A stretch of DNA of 64,000 nt from Clostridium sp. (GTDB lineage: Bacteria > Bacillota > Clostridia > Clostridiales > Clostridiaceae). The first letter of the stretch is position 1, and the number at the start of each line of letters is the position of its first letter. The stretch covers positions 1 through 64,000 of the forward strand of contig SVCL01000033.1 in the NCBI GenBank assembly GCA_015058405.1, given 5' to 3'. Shown one piece after another: positions 37,517 to 46,868 of the stretch. The notes under the pieces were generated by a model. It did not search any database. It saw nothing but the letters and a program-made list of their open reading frames with translations, and was not told where the DNA came from. The position numbers and the translations under genes are program-made.

Positions 37517-37888
37517 ATGGATTCTAAAATACAAATATTTTTTAGTATAGCTATTATTATGTACCTTATATTGATAATACATTTATTAAGAAAGAGAAAG
37601 TTAGATTTGAAGTATACATTATTATGGTTAATTGCATCGGTAGTATTATTAATAGTTATTATGTGTCCTAATTTAATTTATTTTATATCGGATATTTTAG
37701 GAATACAGACTCCAATAAATAGTGCAATAATTTTAGGATGTATGTTTATAGTACTAATATTAATAACATTAACATCTATTGTATCATTGTTAAATAGAAA
37801 TATAAGAGTTTTAATTCAAGAAATTGCTTTATTACAATTTAAGGTTAAGGAGCTGTCTAAAAAAGAAAATGATGAAAATAAGGAATAG
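37517..37888 (+). CDS. DUF2304 family small membrane protein
   Basis: 'LIIHLLRKRKLDLKYTLLWLIASVVLLIVIMCPNLIYFISDILGIQTPINSAIILG'; sits next to a DPM-like GT2. Confidence 0.8.
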   Translation: MDSKIQIFFSIAIIMYLILIIHLLRKRKLDLKYTLLWLIASVVLLIVIMCPNLIYFISDILGIQTPINSAIILGCMFIVLILITLTSIVSLLNRNIRVLIQEIALLQFKVKELSKKENDENKE

Positions 37889-37919
37889 TGAAAAATCAAA
37901 TGAGGAGGGATTAGCTAAA

Positions 37920-38273
37920 ATGGACATTATGTTTATTGGAGTTTATATAGTACTTACTATATCAGGAGTAGTGCTTTTTAAATTAGGCACACAAAAAGGT
38001 TTTTTAGTTTCTGTATCTACAGGTGTATTCAATTTAAAGGTAAGCTTATTATCGATTTTAGGGTTGGTATGTTATTTGTGTAGTTTTCTTATGTATATAT
38101 TTTTAATATCAAAATTTGATATGAGTTATATAGTGCCTGTTACAACAGGAGTTGTCCAAGTAGCTATTTTTGTTTTTGCTATTTTAATATTTAAGGAGTC
38201 TGTATCTATTTCAAAGGTAGTTGCTACTGCTTTGATTTTAATTGGTGTAATTATTATGAATATAAAAGGGTAG
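37920..38273 (+). CDS. SMR/EamA-like small membrane protein (possible lipid-sugar flippase)
   Basis: Four TMs, 'DMSYIVPVTTGVVQVAIFVFAILIFKESVSISKVVATALILIGVIIMNI'; ATG 37920 with GAGGAGGG upstream preferred over the track start at 37824, which overlaps the previous gene. Confidence 0.75.
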   Translation: MDIMFIGVYIVLTISGVVLFKLGTQKGFLVSVSTGVFNLKVSLLSILGLVCYLCSFLMYIFLISKFDMSYIVPVTTGVVQVAIFVFAILIFKESVSISKVVATALILIGVIIMNIKG

Positions 38274-39085
38274 TGAATATAATGGAAAATTTTAATAATC
38301 ATACTTTTGCTATTTGTGCATATAAGGAATCGAGTTATTTAGAAGAATGTATAAAGTCAGTAATTAATCAAGAAGTAAAATCCAAAGTTATAATATGTAC
38401 AGCTACTCCAAATAACTTTATTAAGTATATGGCTAAAAAATATAAATTAGATTTATTTATAAGAGGGGGAGAGCCTGATATACAAGATGATTGGAATTTT
38501 GCTTATAAAAGTGCTAGTACAAAATATGTAACAATAACGCATCAAGATGATATATATTCAAGAGAATATAGTAAATATGTAAAAAGGTATTCTAATACAA
38601 ATAAAAAACAATTACTTTTCTTTTCAGATTATAGAGAATTAAAGGATGGAAGAGTAATTCCTTTAACAATAAATCTTAAAATAAAAAATATTATGTTATT
38701 TCCATTAAGGTTTAAAAGTTTGAAATCAAAGAAAACTATAAGAAAAATAATATTATCTTTAGGATCTCCTATATGTTGTCCTGCTGTAACCTATAATAAA
38801 GAATTAATTAGTGAAAAACCTTTTACTTCTACGATGAAGTGTTCATTAGATTGGGATACATGGTATAAATTTTCTAAAAAGGATGGGCAGTTTGTTTATA
38901 TAAATAAGGATTTAGTATATCATAGAATACATGAGGAATCAGAAACGACTAATGCTATTGAAAGTAATGTACGACAATCAGAAGATTATGAGATGTTTAA
39001 GAAATTCTGGCCAAAACCTATTGCTAAGATATTGGTGAAAGCATATTGTAAAAGTTTAAATACTAATAATATTTCTAATAAATAA
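38273..39085 (+). CDS. GT2-like glycosyltransferase
   Basis: 'FAICAYKESSYLEECIKSVINQEVKSKVIICTATPN', 'YVTITHQDDIYSREY'. Confidence 0.78.
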   Translation: MNIMENFNNHTFAICAYKESSYLEECIKSVINQEVKSKVIICTATPNNFIKYMAKKYKLDLFIRGGEPDIQDDWNFAYKSASTKYVTITHQDDIYSREYSKYVKRYSNTNKKQLLFFSDYRELKDGRVIPLTINLKIKNIMLFPLRFKSLKSKKTIRKIILSLGSPICCPAVTYNKELISEKPFTSTMKCSLDWDTWYKFSKKDGQFVYINKDLVYHRIHEESETTNAIESNVRQSEDYEMFKKFWPKPIAKILVKAYCKSLNTNNISNK

Positions 39086-39101
39086 ATAAATATTATTTAT
39101 T

Positions 39102-39146
39102 AAAAATCCCTATAAAGATTTAATAGATATCTTTATAGGGATTTTT
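39102..39146 (+). terminator. Terminator closing the polysaccharide region; same stem core as the hairpin at 109-163
   Basis: AAAAATCCCTATAAAGAT (39102-39119) / ATCTTTATAGGGATTTTT (39129-39146), perfect 18-bp stem. Confidence 0.8.
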
Positions 39147-39313
39147 ATATGAATAATTTTAATATATTAGTCTTGTTTTAATTTCGTTATATTTCTCCTT
39201 TTCAACAATGTATAAAAATAAGGATTAAAATTAATATATAAGTAAAATAGCAATAATTTTCATTTTTGTATCATATATGGTAGAATTAGAGTACAAAAGG
39301 AGGGAGAGATACT

Positions 39314-42300
39314 ATGAAAAATAGAAAGAAAAGTCTAGTTTGGATGATTATAGTAACATTTGTTATGAGTTTTTTTCAATTTAATGAAGTAAAAGCAAAT
39401 GATGATATTAATATAATTTCTACCACTAATATAACAGAAGATAAAGCGGCTGCTTGGGCAAGGTCAAAGGGAGCCACAGAAACATTTGTGAGTTTAGCTC
39501 ATTTATATTGGGAAAGTGCAGGTAGCCATGGAGGGGTAAATCCAGGAGTGGCATATGTACAAGCAGCTAAGGAAACAGGATATGGTAAGTTTGGGGGAGT
39601 AATTAATGAATCATATCATAATCCATGTGGGTTAAAGTCATCTAAAGGTGGAGATGATATAGATCCAAATGCGCATATGAAGTTTAATAATTGGTCTGAT
39701 GGTGTACAAGCTCACTTGGATCATTTAGCTTTATATGCAGGTGCAAGTGGTTATCCTAGAAAAGATACTTATGATCCAAGACACTTTGCATCAATAAAAG
39801 GTAGTGCACCTACAGCTTTAACTCTTGGTGGTAAGTGGGCGCCAAGTTCTTCATATGGAAATGAATTAATAAGCATGTATAGAGAGTTAGAGCGTTATAA
39901 TGTTAGTGGAGACATGATTAGCAATATTGATGAGCCATCAATAAATGCAAATGTATATGACGAAACATTAAATGTAAAAGGATGGGCTTTAAGTCCATCA
40001 GGTATATCAAAAGTTAATGTATATATTGATAATGAGTTTAAAGGAAATGCAAATATCGGAGAATCTAGATCGGATGTACAAAAGGTATATCCAACATATT
40101 CAGAGGCTGCTAATAGTGGTTTTAGTATGAAAGTAGACATAAGTGATTTATCTTCAGGTACACGAACTCTTAAGATTGAGTTTATAGGTAAGGATGGTAA
40201 AACTGGAGTTAATACAGTGAAGTTTAGTATTAAAAGATTAGATTCAATTCAGAATGTTGATACACCAAGTAATGGAGCAACAATAACAGGAAATATTTTA
40301 GAGGTATCAGGATGGTCTTTAGCAGGAAGAGATTTAAAGAATATTAATTTTTATATTGATGGTAAGTTAAAAGGATCAGCTAATGTAGATTTACCAAGAG
40401 AAGATGTTGGCAAGATATATTCTAATTATCCAAACTCAAGTAAGTGTGGTTTTAAGAAAATACTAGATATTTCTGATATATCAAATGGAGATAAGGTTCT
40501 TAAGGTGGAACAAGTAAAGAATAATGGTGCAACTTTTTTTACTGAAGTGAAAATAAAGGTTGATAAACTTAAGGCAATTACAGCATTAGATATTCCAACA
40601 AGTAATCAATTAATAAATGGACAATCAATGGAAGTAAAAGGTTGGGCATTGAATGGTAGTGGAGTAAAAACTATAAAGATATATATAGATGGTGAGCTAG
40701 TAAAAACAACTACTACAGGACAAGAGAGATTAGATGTTAATAATTTATATCCAAGTTATAAAGACAAAAAAAGTGGATTTAGAGAAGTTGTAGATATCTC
40801 ATCTGTAAGTGGTGGAGTAAAATCTCTAGGAATTGAACAAATAGGAGAAGATGGAACATCAGATATATATCAATGTCCTATAAATATAAATAAATTAAAA
40901 TCAATAAGTAGTATAGAATCACCTAAAACTGGTGCTGTAATAAATGGAAGAACATTAAAGGTATCAGGGTGGGCAATAAGTGATAGTGGAGTAAAAGAAG
41001 TAAAAGCATATATTAATGGAAAAGAAGTTGGATCAGGTAAAGTAGGAACAGAAAGAAAAGATGTAAAGAATGCATATTCAAAGTATGCAAATGCTATAAA
41101 TAGTGGCTTTAGTATTGACTTAGATATCAGTAAATGTAAAGCTGGAAAACAAGTAATTGAAATAGAAGAGATTAGCAATGATAAAAGTGTTCATAAAAAT
41201 TCAGTTAGTGTAGAAATAGTAAAACCAAATCCAATAACAGCTATAGATGCTCCAGCTAATGGATTAAGTGTTAAAGGAAATTCATTAGTTGTAAAAGGAT
41301 GGGCTTTAAATTATAGCGGGGTTAAAGATATAAAAATATATATAGATTCTACATTATTTAAAACTACTACTACTGGAATAGAGAGATTAGATGTTTATAA
41401 AAATTATAGTAATTTTAATGATAAGAAGAGTGGATTTGAAGCTACTTTAGATATAGGCAAATTAAGTTGTGGAAGTAAGAAATTAAAGGTAGAGCAAATA
41501 GGTGAAGATGGTTCAACAAGTGTTAGTGAATGTTCTATTTTTATCGATAAGTTAGAAGCTAGAAGTGTTATAGATACTCCTGCATCTGGAACTAATATAA
41601 ATGGTAAAGAAGTAACTATATCAGGATGGGCAATAAGTAATAGTGGAGTAAAAGAAGTACAAGTATTTGTTGATGGAAAAGAAAAGGGTAAGACAGAAGT
41701 AAATCTATCTAGAGAAGATTTAAAAGCATATTATCCTAATTATCCAAATGTAACTAAGGGTGGATTTTCTATAAAGATAAATATTAATGATATAGCTCCA
41801 GGAACTAAAGATATTAAATTAAAAGAAATTAGTAATGATGGAAGTGAGCACTATAATAGTGTTAAGGTGAATATTGTTAAAAAGAAACCTTTATTTGCAG
41901 TTGATGCTCCAAGTACTGGGTATCTTGAACAAGGAGATATTTTAAATGTTTCTGGTTGGGCTTTAAATCCTTCAGGAGTTAATATGATAAAAGTTTATAT
42001 TGATGGAAACAATGTAAAGAATACAAAGGTTACTGTAAGTAGGCAGGATGTTGTAGGTGCATATCCAGGATATCAAACTGGAAATGTTTGTGGATATAAG
42101 ACATCTGTAAGCTTAGAAGGATTATTATCTGGAAGACATATAATAATGGTAGAGGCAATAGGTGTAGACGGAACTATAAGTTCAGAAGCTAGAGAAATAT
42201 TTTATAAAGATAATCCTTCTAAATTAATAGTATTAGATCCAGGACATAATTATGGTGGTGATGATGGTTCTTATGCAACTATTAATGGGGTTACTTATTG

Positions 42301-42820
42301 TGAAAGAGATTTAAATATGGTTGTTGCAATGAAAACAAAAGCAGCGTTAGAAGCAAAAGGTTACAGAGTAGTGTTAACTAGAAAGTTAGAAGATAGAGAG
42401 TATTTAGCTGAAAAACCTAGCTTAGCTAAGAGAGCAAATCTTGCTAATTCTTTAAAAGCTGACTTATTTTTAAGTATACATCATAATAAATTTACTGAAG
42501 AATCAGCAAATGGTACAGAAGTATATTATAGTACTAGAAATAACGATAGTGATTTTCCAAAGAGTCCAGATTTAGAAGGTAAAATAGCTACTTCGAAATT
42601 ATTAGCAAGAAAAGTTGTTGATAATATAGCTAATGTTGGTTTTTCTAATAGAGGTGCTAAAGATGGAAATCTTTATGTTCTTAGAAATGTTACTATGCCA
42701 AGTATATTGGTTGAGTGTGGGTTTATAAGTAATACAAATGATGTATCTAAATTATCTAAGTCTAGTGTGCAAGACCAAATAGCTGCGGCTATTGCTAATG
42801 GTGTTTATAATAATTTTTAA
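39314..42820 (+). CDS. Secreted bifunctional autolysin: glucosaminidase domain, 7 Ig-like repeats, N-acetylmuramoyl-L-alanine amidase (Amidase_3)
   Basis: 'AAKETGYGKFGGVINESYHNPCGLK'; repeats '.KGWALN.SGVK.I.IYIDG'; C-terminal 'LIVLDPGHNYGGDDGSY...LFLSIHHNKF...VECGFISNTNDVSKL'. Confidence 0.9.
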   Translation: MKNRKKSLVWMIIVTFVMSFFQFNEVKANDDINIISTTNITEDKAAAWARSKGATETFVSLAHLYWESAGSHGGVNPGVAYVQAAKETGYGKFGGVINESYHNPCGLKSSKGGDDIDPNAHMKFNNWSDGVQAHLDHLALYAGASGYPRKDTYDPRHFASIKGSAPTALTLGGKWAPSSSYGNELISMYRELERYNVSGDMISNIDEPSINANVYDETLNVKGWALSPSGISKVNVYIDNEFKGNANIGESRSDVQKVYPTYSEAANSGFSMKVDISDLSSGTRTLKIEFIGKDGKTGVNTVKFSIKRLDSIQNVDTPSNGATITGNILEVSGWSLAGRDLKNINFYIDGKLKGSANVDLPREDVGKIYSNYPNSSKCGFKKILDISDISNGDKVLKVEQVKNNGATFFTEVKIKVDKLKAITALDIPTSNQLINGQSMEVKGWALNGSGVKTIKIYIDGELVKTTTTGQERLDVNNLYPSYKDKKSGFREVVDISSVSGGVKSLGIEQIGEDGTSDIYQCPININKLKSISSIESPKTGAVINGRTLKVSGWAISDSGVKEVKAYINGKEVGSGKVGTERKDVKNAYSKYANAINSGFSIDLDISKCKAGKQVIEIEEISNDKSVHKNSVSVEIVKPNPITAIDAPANGLSVKGNSLVVKGWALNYSGVKDIKIYIDSTLFKTTTTGIERLDVYKNYSNFNDKKSGFEATLDIGKLSCGSKKLKVEQIGEDGSTSVSECSIFIDKLEARSVIDTPASGTNINGKEVTISGWAISNSGVKEVQVFVDGKEKGKTEVNLSREDLKAYYPNYPNVTKGGFSIKININDIAPGTKDIKLKEISNDGSEHYNSVKVNIVKKKPLFAVDAPSTGYLEQGDILNVSGWALNPSGVNMIKVYIDGNNVKNTKVTVSRQDVVGAYPGYQTGNVCGYKTSVSLEGLLSGRHIIMVEAIGVDGTISSEAREIFYKDNPSKLIVLDPGHNYGGDDGSYATINGVTYCERDLNMVVAMKTKAALEAKGYRVVLTRKLEDREYLAEKPSLAKRANLANSLKADLFLSIHHNKFTEESANGTEVYYSTRNNDSDFPKSPDLEGKIATSKLLARKVVDNIANVGFSNRGAKDGNLYVLRNVTMPSILVECGFISNTNDVSKLSKSSVQDQIAAAIANGVYNNF

Positions 42821-42843
42821 TATTTTTAAAGAGGCTTAAGTGG

Positions 42844-42948
42844 AAAAGATAAAATAATTAGCTTAGTATAAGGTTTTGGTGATAGGTATAGTTTTATTCC
42901 TATCATCAAAATAGCTATATGCAGCTAATTTATTTTATCTTTTTTTAT
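42844..42948 (+). terminator. Two-tier hairpin terminator
   Basis: Outer stem AAAAGATAAAATA-ATTAGCT / AGCTAATTTATTTTATCTTTT, inner TTTTGGTGATAGG / CCTATCATCAAAA, then T-run. Confidence 0.65.
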
Positions 42949-43100
42949 ACTATAATTTTTATTTGCAAAAGTGATTTTTAATTTAATAAAGGACTAGAAA
43001 TATGTTAAAAAGTATAAAATGATATAAAAAAATAAAAAAAATGTCTTTTTTCTCTTTATATGATAGAATATATAAGGTAAATTAGGTAAGGAGGGGAAAA

Positions 43101-46100
43101 ATGAAAAAACAAAAGAAAGTGGTTGCTTGGCTAATTATTTTTACTGTTTTCACAAGCCTTTTTCCAAGCGTAAAAGTTAAGGCTAGTGATGATATGAAAA
43201 TAGTGTCTACAACTAACATAACAGTTGCACAGGCTAAAAAATGGGCAAAGGATAAAGGAGCAACAGATACATTTGTAAGTTTAGCAGACTTATATTGGAA
43301 GTATGCTGCTTCTCATGGAAATGTAAATCCAGCTATCGCTTATGGACAAGCTGCTAAAGAAACTGGTTATGGTAAATTTGGTGGTGTACTTAATGAATCA
43401 TATCATAATCCTTGTGGTTTAAAAACTAATGAAGGTGGAGGAGATACTGATCCAAATGCACATAAAAAGTTTAATAGTTGGGATGAAGGTGTACAAGCAC
43501 ATTTGGACCATTTAGCTTTATATGCAGGAGCTAGTGGATATCCAAGAAGCAATACATATGATCCAAGACATTTTGCATCAATTAAAGGAAAGGCTACAAC
43601 AGTAGTAGCTCTTGGTGGTAACTGGGCTCCAAGTTCTACATATGGTAGTGAAATACTATCAATGTATAGACAAATGGAACTTTGGGAAAGAAATAGTAAA
43701 ATGTATGGGAATATTGATGCTCCACAAAGTAATTCTAATATATATTCTAATACTATGACTGTTAAGGGATGGGCCTTAAATCCTTCTGGAATTTCTAAGG
43801 TGAATATATATATTGATGATGTATTTAAAGGAAATGCAACTATTGGACAATCTAGACCAGATGTGGCAAATACATTTTTATTATATACAGGAGCAGAAAA
43901 TAGTGGATATAGTATTCAAGTTGATATAAGTGGTTTGTCAGAAGGTACTAAAACGCTTAAGGTAGAACAAGTAGGTAAGAATGGAACTAAGAATATTACA
44001 ACAACTAAGTTTAATATTGTAAAGTTAAAGCCTATTCAAGTTGTAGACACACCATCCAATAATTCTACAGTAATATCTAATTTATTAACTGTAAGTGGAT
44101 GGTCGTTAAGCGGAGAAAATATAAAAAGTATTAATTTTTATATTGATAATACTTTAATTGGAAATACAATTCCAAATGTATCAAGAACAGATGTGTCAAA
44201 GATATATCCACAATATCCAAACGCAGCAAACAGTGGCTTTAAGAAAACTTTAGACATTTCTAAGGTAGGGAATGGAACTAGAACTCTTAGAGTTGAACAA
44301 GTAACAGATACTGGAGTAAAGTATAATAGTGAAGTTAAGGTTAATGTATCAAAAGTTAATCCAATAACTACTATAGATAGTCCAAAAGATAATATAACTA
44401 TAACTAAGAAATCAATAGATGTAGATGGTTGGGCTTTAAATGCAAGTGGAGTAAAGGCTATAAATATCTATGTAGATTCTACATTGGTAAAGACAACTAA
44501 AACAGGAATTTCTAGAACAGATGTTAAAAATGTATATCCACAATACAATGATGACAAGAGTGGATATAAAGCTACAATTGATTTATCAGGAATAGCAAAT
44601 GGTAAAAGAGTAATAAAAGTTGAGCAAGTAGGAGTAGATGGAAGTAAGCAGAGTAAAACTGTAACTGTAAATTTAGATATTCCTAAGTTAGCTTCTAAAC
44701 AAGATGTTAATAATCCAAGAGATAATTCAACTATTACACAAAACACTTTAGATGTAGTTGGATGGTCCTTAAGTGGAGAAAATATAAAAAGTATTAACTT
44801 TTATATAGATAACAACTTAATTGGAAGTACTATTCCAAATATATCAAGAGTTGATGTGGCAAAAGTATATCCACAATATCCAAATGTAGAAAATAGTGGC
44901 TTTAAGAAAACTTTGGATATTTCTAGTGTAGGGAATGGAACTAGAACTCTTAGAGTTGAACAAGTGACAGATAGTGGAGCAAAGTATAATAGTGAAGTTA
45001 AGATTAATATATCAAGAAATAATCCAATAACTACTATAGATAGTCCCAAAGATAATACAACTATAACTAAGAAATCAATAGATATAGGTGGTTGGGCTTT
45101 AAATGCAAGTGGAGTAAAAGCTATAAATATCTATGTAGATTCTACATTGGTAAAGACAACTAAAACAGGAGTTTCTAGAATAGATGTTAAAAATGTATAT
45201 CCACAATACAATGATGATAAGAGTGGATATAAAGCTACAATTGATTTATCAGGAATAGCAAATGGTAAAAGAGTAATAAAAGTTGAGCAAGTAGGAGTAG
45301 ATGGAAGTAAGCAGAGTAAAACTGTAACTGTAAATTTAGATATTCCTAAGTTAAGTACTATTGGAAATATAGACACACCAGTTGCAAATAGTAATATTAC
45401 TACTACTAAAGTTAAAGTATCAGGATGGGCTGTAAGCGATAGTGGAGTAAAAGAAGTAAAAGTATATGTTGATGGAAAACAAAAGGGAAGTTCTACAGTA
45501 GGAATTTCAAGAGAAGATGTTGGTAGAACATATCCTAATCATAAAAACTCAAATAAGAGTGGTTATTCAGTAGATATAGATATAAATAACATAGCTCCAG
45601 GAAGTAGAACTTTTGAAGTAAAAGAAATTAGTAATGATGGAAGTGTTCATATAACTTCTATTAAAGCTAATATTGTAAAGAAGAGTCCTGTAACAGCAAT
45701 TGATAATCCAGTAAATAACTATTTGGAAAAAAGTGATACAATAGCTGTTTCAGGATGGGCATTAAATGCTTCAGGAGTAAATAATGTAAATATTTATGTT
45801 GATGGAAATAAAAAGGTTTCAGTAAAACCTACAATTTCTAGAAGTGATGTAATTAATGTTTATCCAGGCTATCAAACAAGTAATGTGTGTGGATATCAAG
45901 TTTCTGTAAGTTTAGGAGGTTTAGTAGCAGGTGCACATTCTATTTTAGTTGAGGTAGTCGGAATAGATGGAACTATTAATACAGTATCTAGAAATATATA
46001 CTATAAGGTAAATACATCAAAGTTAATAGTGATTGATCCAGGTCATAATCATGGTGGCGATGATGGAGCATATGCAACTCATAACGGAGTTACGTATAGT

Positions 46101-46619
46101 GAAAGAGATATAAATATGGATATTGCTATGAAAACAAAAGCATCTTTAGAGTCTATTGGATATAGAGTGGTTTTAACTAGAATGCCTGCTGATAGAGAAT
46201 ACTTAGGTGTATCAGAAAGTTTAACTAACAGGGTAAACCTCGCAAATAATTTAAAAGCAGATTTATTCATAAGTATTCATCAAAATTCATTTTCAAGTGA
46301 ATCAGCAAATGGTACAGAAGTATATTACACTACTACATCTAATGATAGTAAATTCCCGGAAAGTTCTGATAGAAATTATAAGTTATCAGCTTCTAAGTCT
46401 TTAGCAAGTAGAATAACAAATAATATATCATCAATAGGATTTACTAATAGAGGTGCAAAGGATGGTAATCTTTTTGTTGTAAGAAATACAACAATGCCAG
46501 CAGTATTAGTTGAATGTGGTTTCATAAGTAATTTAAAAGATGTAACTAATTTAACTAATTCAGTTATACAAGAAAGAATAGCATCTGCAATAGCAAATTC
46601 TGTTAAAGGAAACTTCTAA
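43101..46619 (+). CDS. Paralogous bifunctional autolysin: glucosaminidase domain, 7 Ig-like repeats, Amidase_3
   Basis: Co-linear with the 39314 gene: 'AAKETGYGKFGGVLNESYHNPCGLK' and C-terminal 'LIVIDPGHNHGGDDGAY...LFISIHQNSF...VECGFISNLKDV'. Confidence 0.9.
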   Translation: MKKQKKVVAWLIIFTVFTSLFPSVKVKASDDMKIVSTTNITVAQAKKWAKDKGATDTFVSLADLYWKYAASHGNVNPAIAYGQAAKETGYGKFGGVLNESYHNPCGLKTNEGGGDTDPNAHKKFNSWDEGVQAHLDHLALYAGASGYPRSNTYDPRHFASIKGKATTVVALGGNWAPSSTYGSEILSMYRQMELWERNSKMYGNIDAPQSNSNIYSNTMTVKGWALNPSGISKVNIYIDDVFKGNATIGQSRPDVANTFLLYTGAENSGYSIQVDISGLSEGTKTLKVEQVGKNGTKNITTTKFNIVKLKPIQVVDTPSNNSTVISNLLTVSGWSLSGENIKSINFYIDNTLIGNTIPNVSRTDVSKIYPQYPNAANSGFKKTLDISKVGNGTRTLRVEQVTDTGVKYNSEVKVNVSKVNPITTIDSPKDNITITKKSIDVDGWALNASGVKAINIYVDSTLVKTTKTGISRTDVKNVYPQYNDDKSGYKATIDLSGIANGKRVIKVEQVGVDGSKQSKTVTVNLDIPKLASKQDVNNPRDNSTITQNTLDVVGWSLSGENIKSINFYIDNNLIGSTIPNISRVDVAKVYPQYPNVENSGFKKTLDISSVGNGTRTLRVEQVTDSGAKYNSEVKINISRNNPITTIDSPKDNTTITKKSIDIGGWALNASGVKAINIYVDSTLVKTTKTGVSRIDVKNVYPQYNDDKSGYKATIDLSGIANGKRVIKVEQVGVDGSKQSKTVTVNLDIPKLSTIGNIDTPVANSNITTTKVKVSGWAVSDSGVKEVKVYVDGKQKGSSTVGISREDVGRTYPNHKNSNKSGYSVDIDINNIAPGSRTFEVKEISNDGSVHITSIKANIVKKSPVTAIDNPVNNYLEKSDTIAVSGWALNASGVNNVNIYVDGNKKVSVKPTISRSDVINVYPGYQTSNVCGYQVSVSLGGLVAGAHSILVEVVGIDGTINTVSRNIYYKVNTSKLIVIDPGHNHGGDDGAYATHNGVTYSERDINMDIAMKTKASLESIGYRVVLTRMPADREYLGVSESLTNRVNLANNLKADLFISIHQNSFSSESANGTEVYYTTTSNDSKFPESSDRNYKLSASKSLASRITNNISSIGFTNRGAKDGNLFVVRNTTMPAVLVECGFISNLKDVTNLTNSVIQERIASAIANSVKGNF
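44361..45353 (+). repeat. Near-identical intragenic direct repeat (44361-44690 and 45024-45353, offset 663 bp)
   Basis: About 330 bp with only a handful of mismatches; weaker similarity extends upstream at the same offset (44098 vs 44761). Confidence 0.9.
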
Positions 46620-46630
46620 TAATTGATTTA

Positions 46631-46686
46631 TTCTTCCATATAAGATTAAGTTTTGTTAAACTATGTTTTGTATGGAAGAATTTTTG
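46631..46686 (+). terminator. Terminator after the second autolysin
   Basis: TTCTTCCATA (46631-46640) / TATGGAAGAA (46671-46680) then TTTTT. Confidence 0.7.
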
Positions 46687-46868
46687 GTTTTGGAATAAAT
46701 AATTAATTTGTTATTGGGATAAAAAAAGAGTAAAAAAATGAAAATAAAGTATTAAAATATTAAGAAAAAACTAAGGTTTCTATATTAAAATATAATATGT
46801 TAACATAAAACTATAAGTATGTTAAAATATATATATTAATTATCGATAAAGAATAAGGAGAGTCTAAT

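Noticed and set aside
39895-46270. CRISPR-like periodicity in the autolysin region
   Set aside because: Repeats are long (~270-660 bp), in frame and protein-coding; no short direct repeats with unique spacers.
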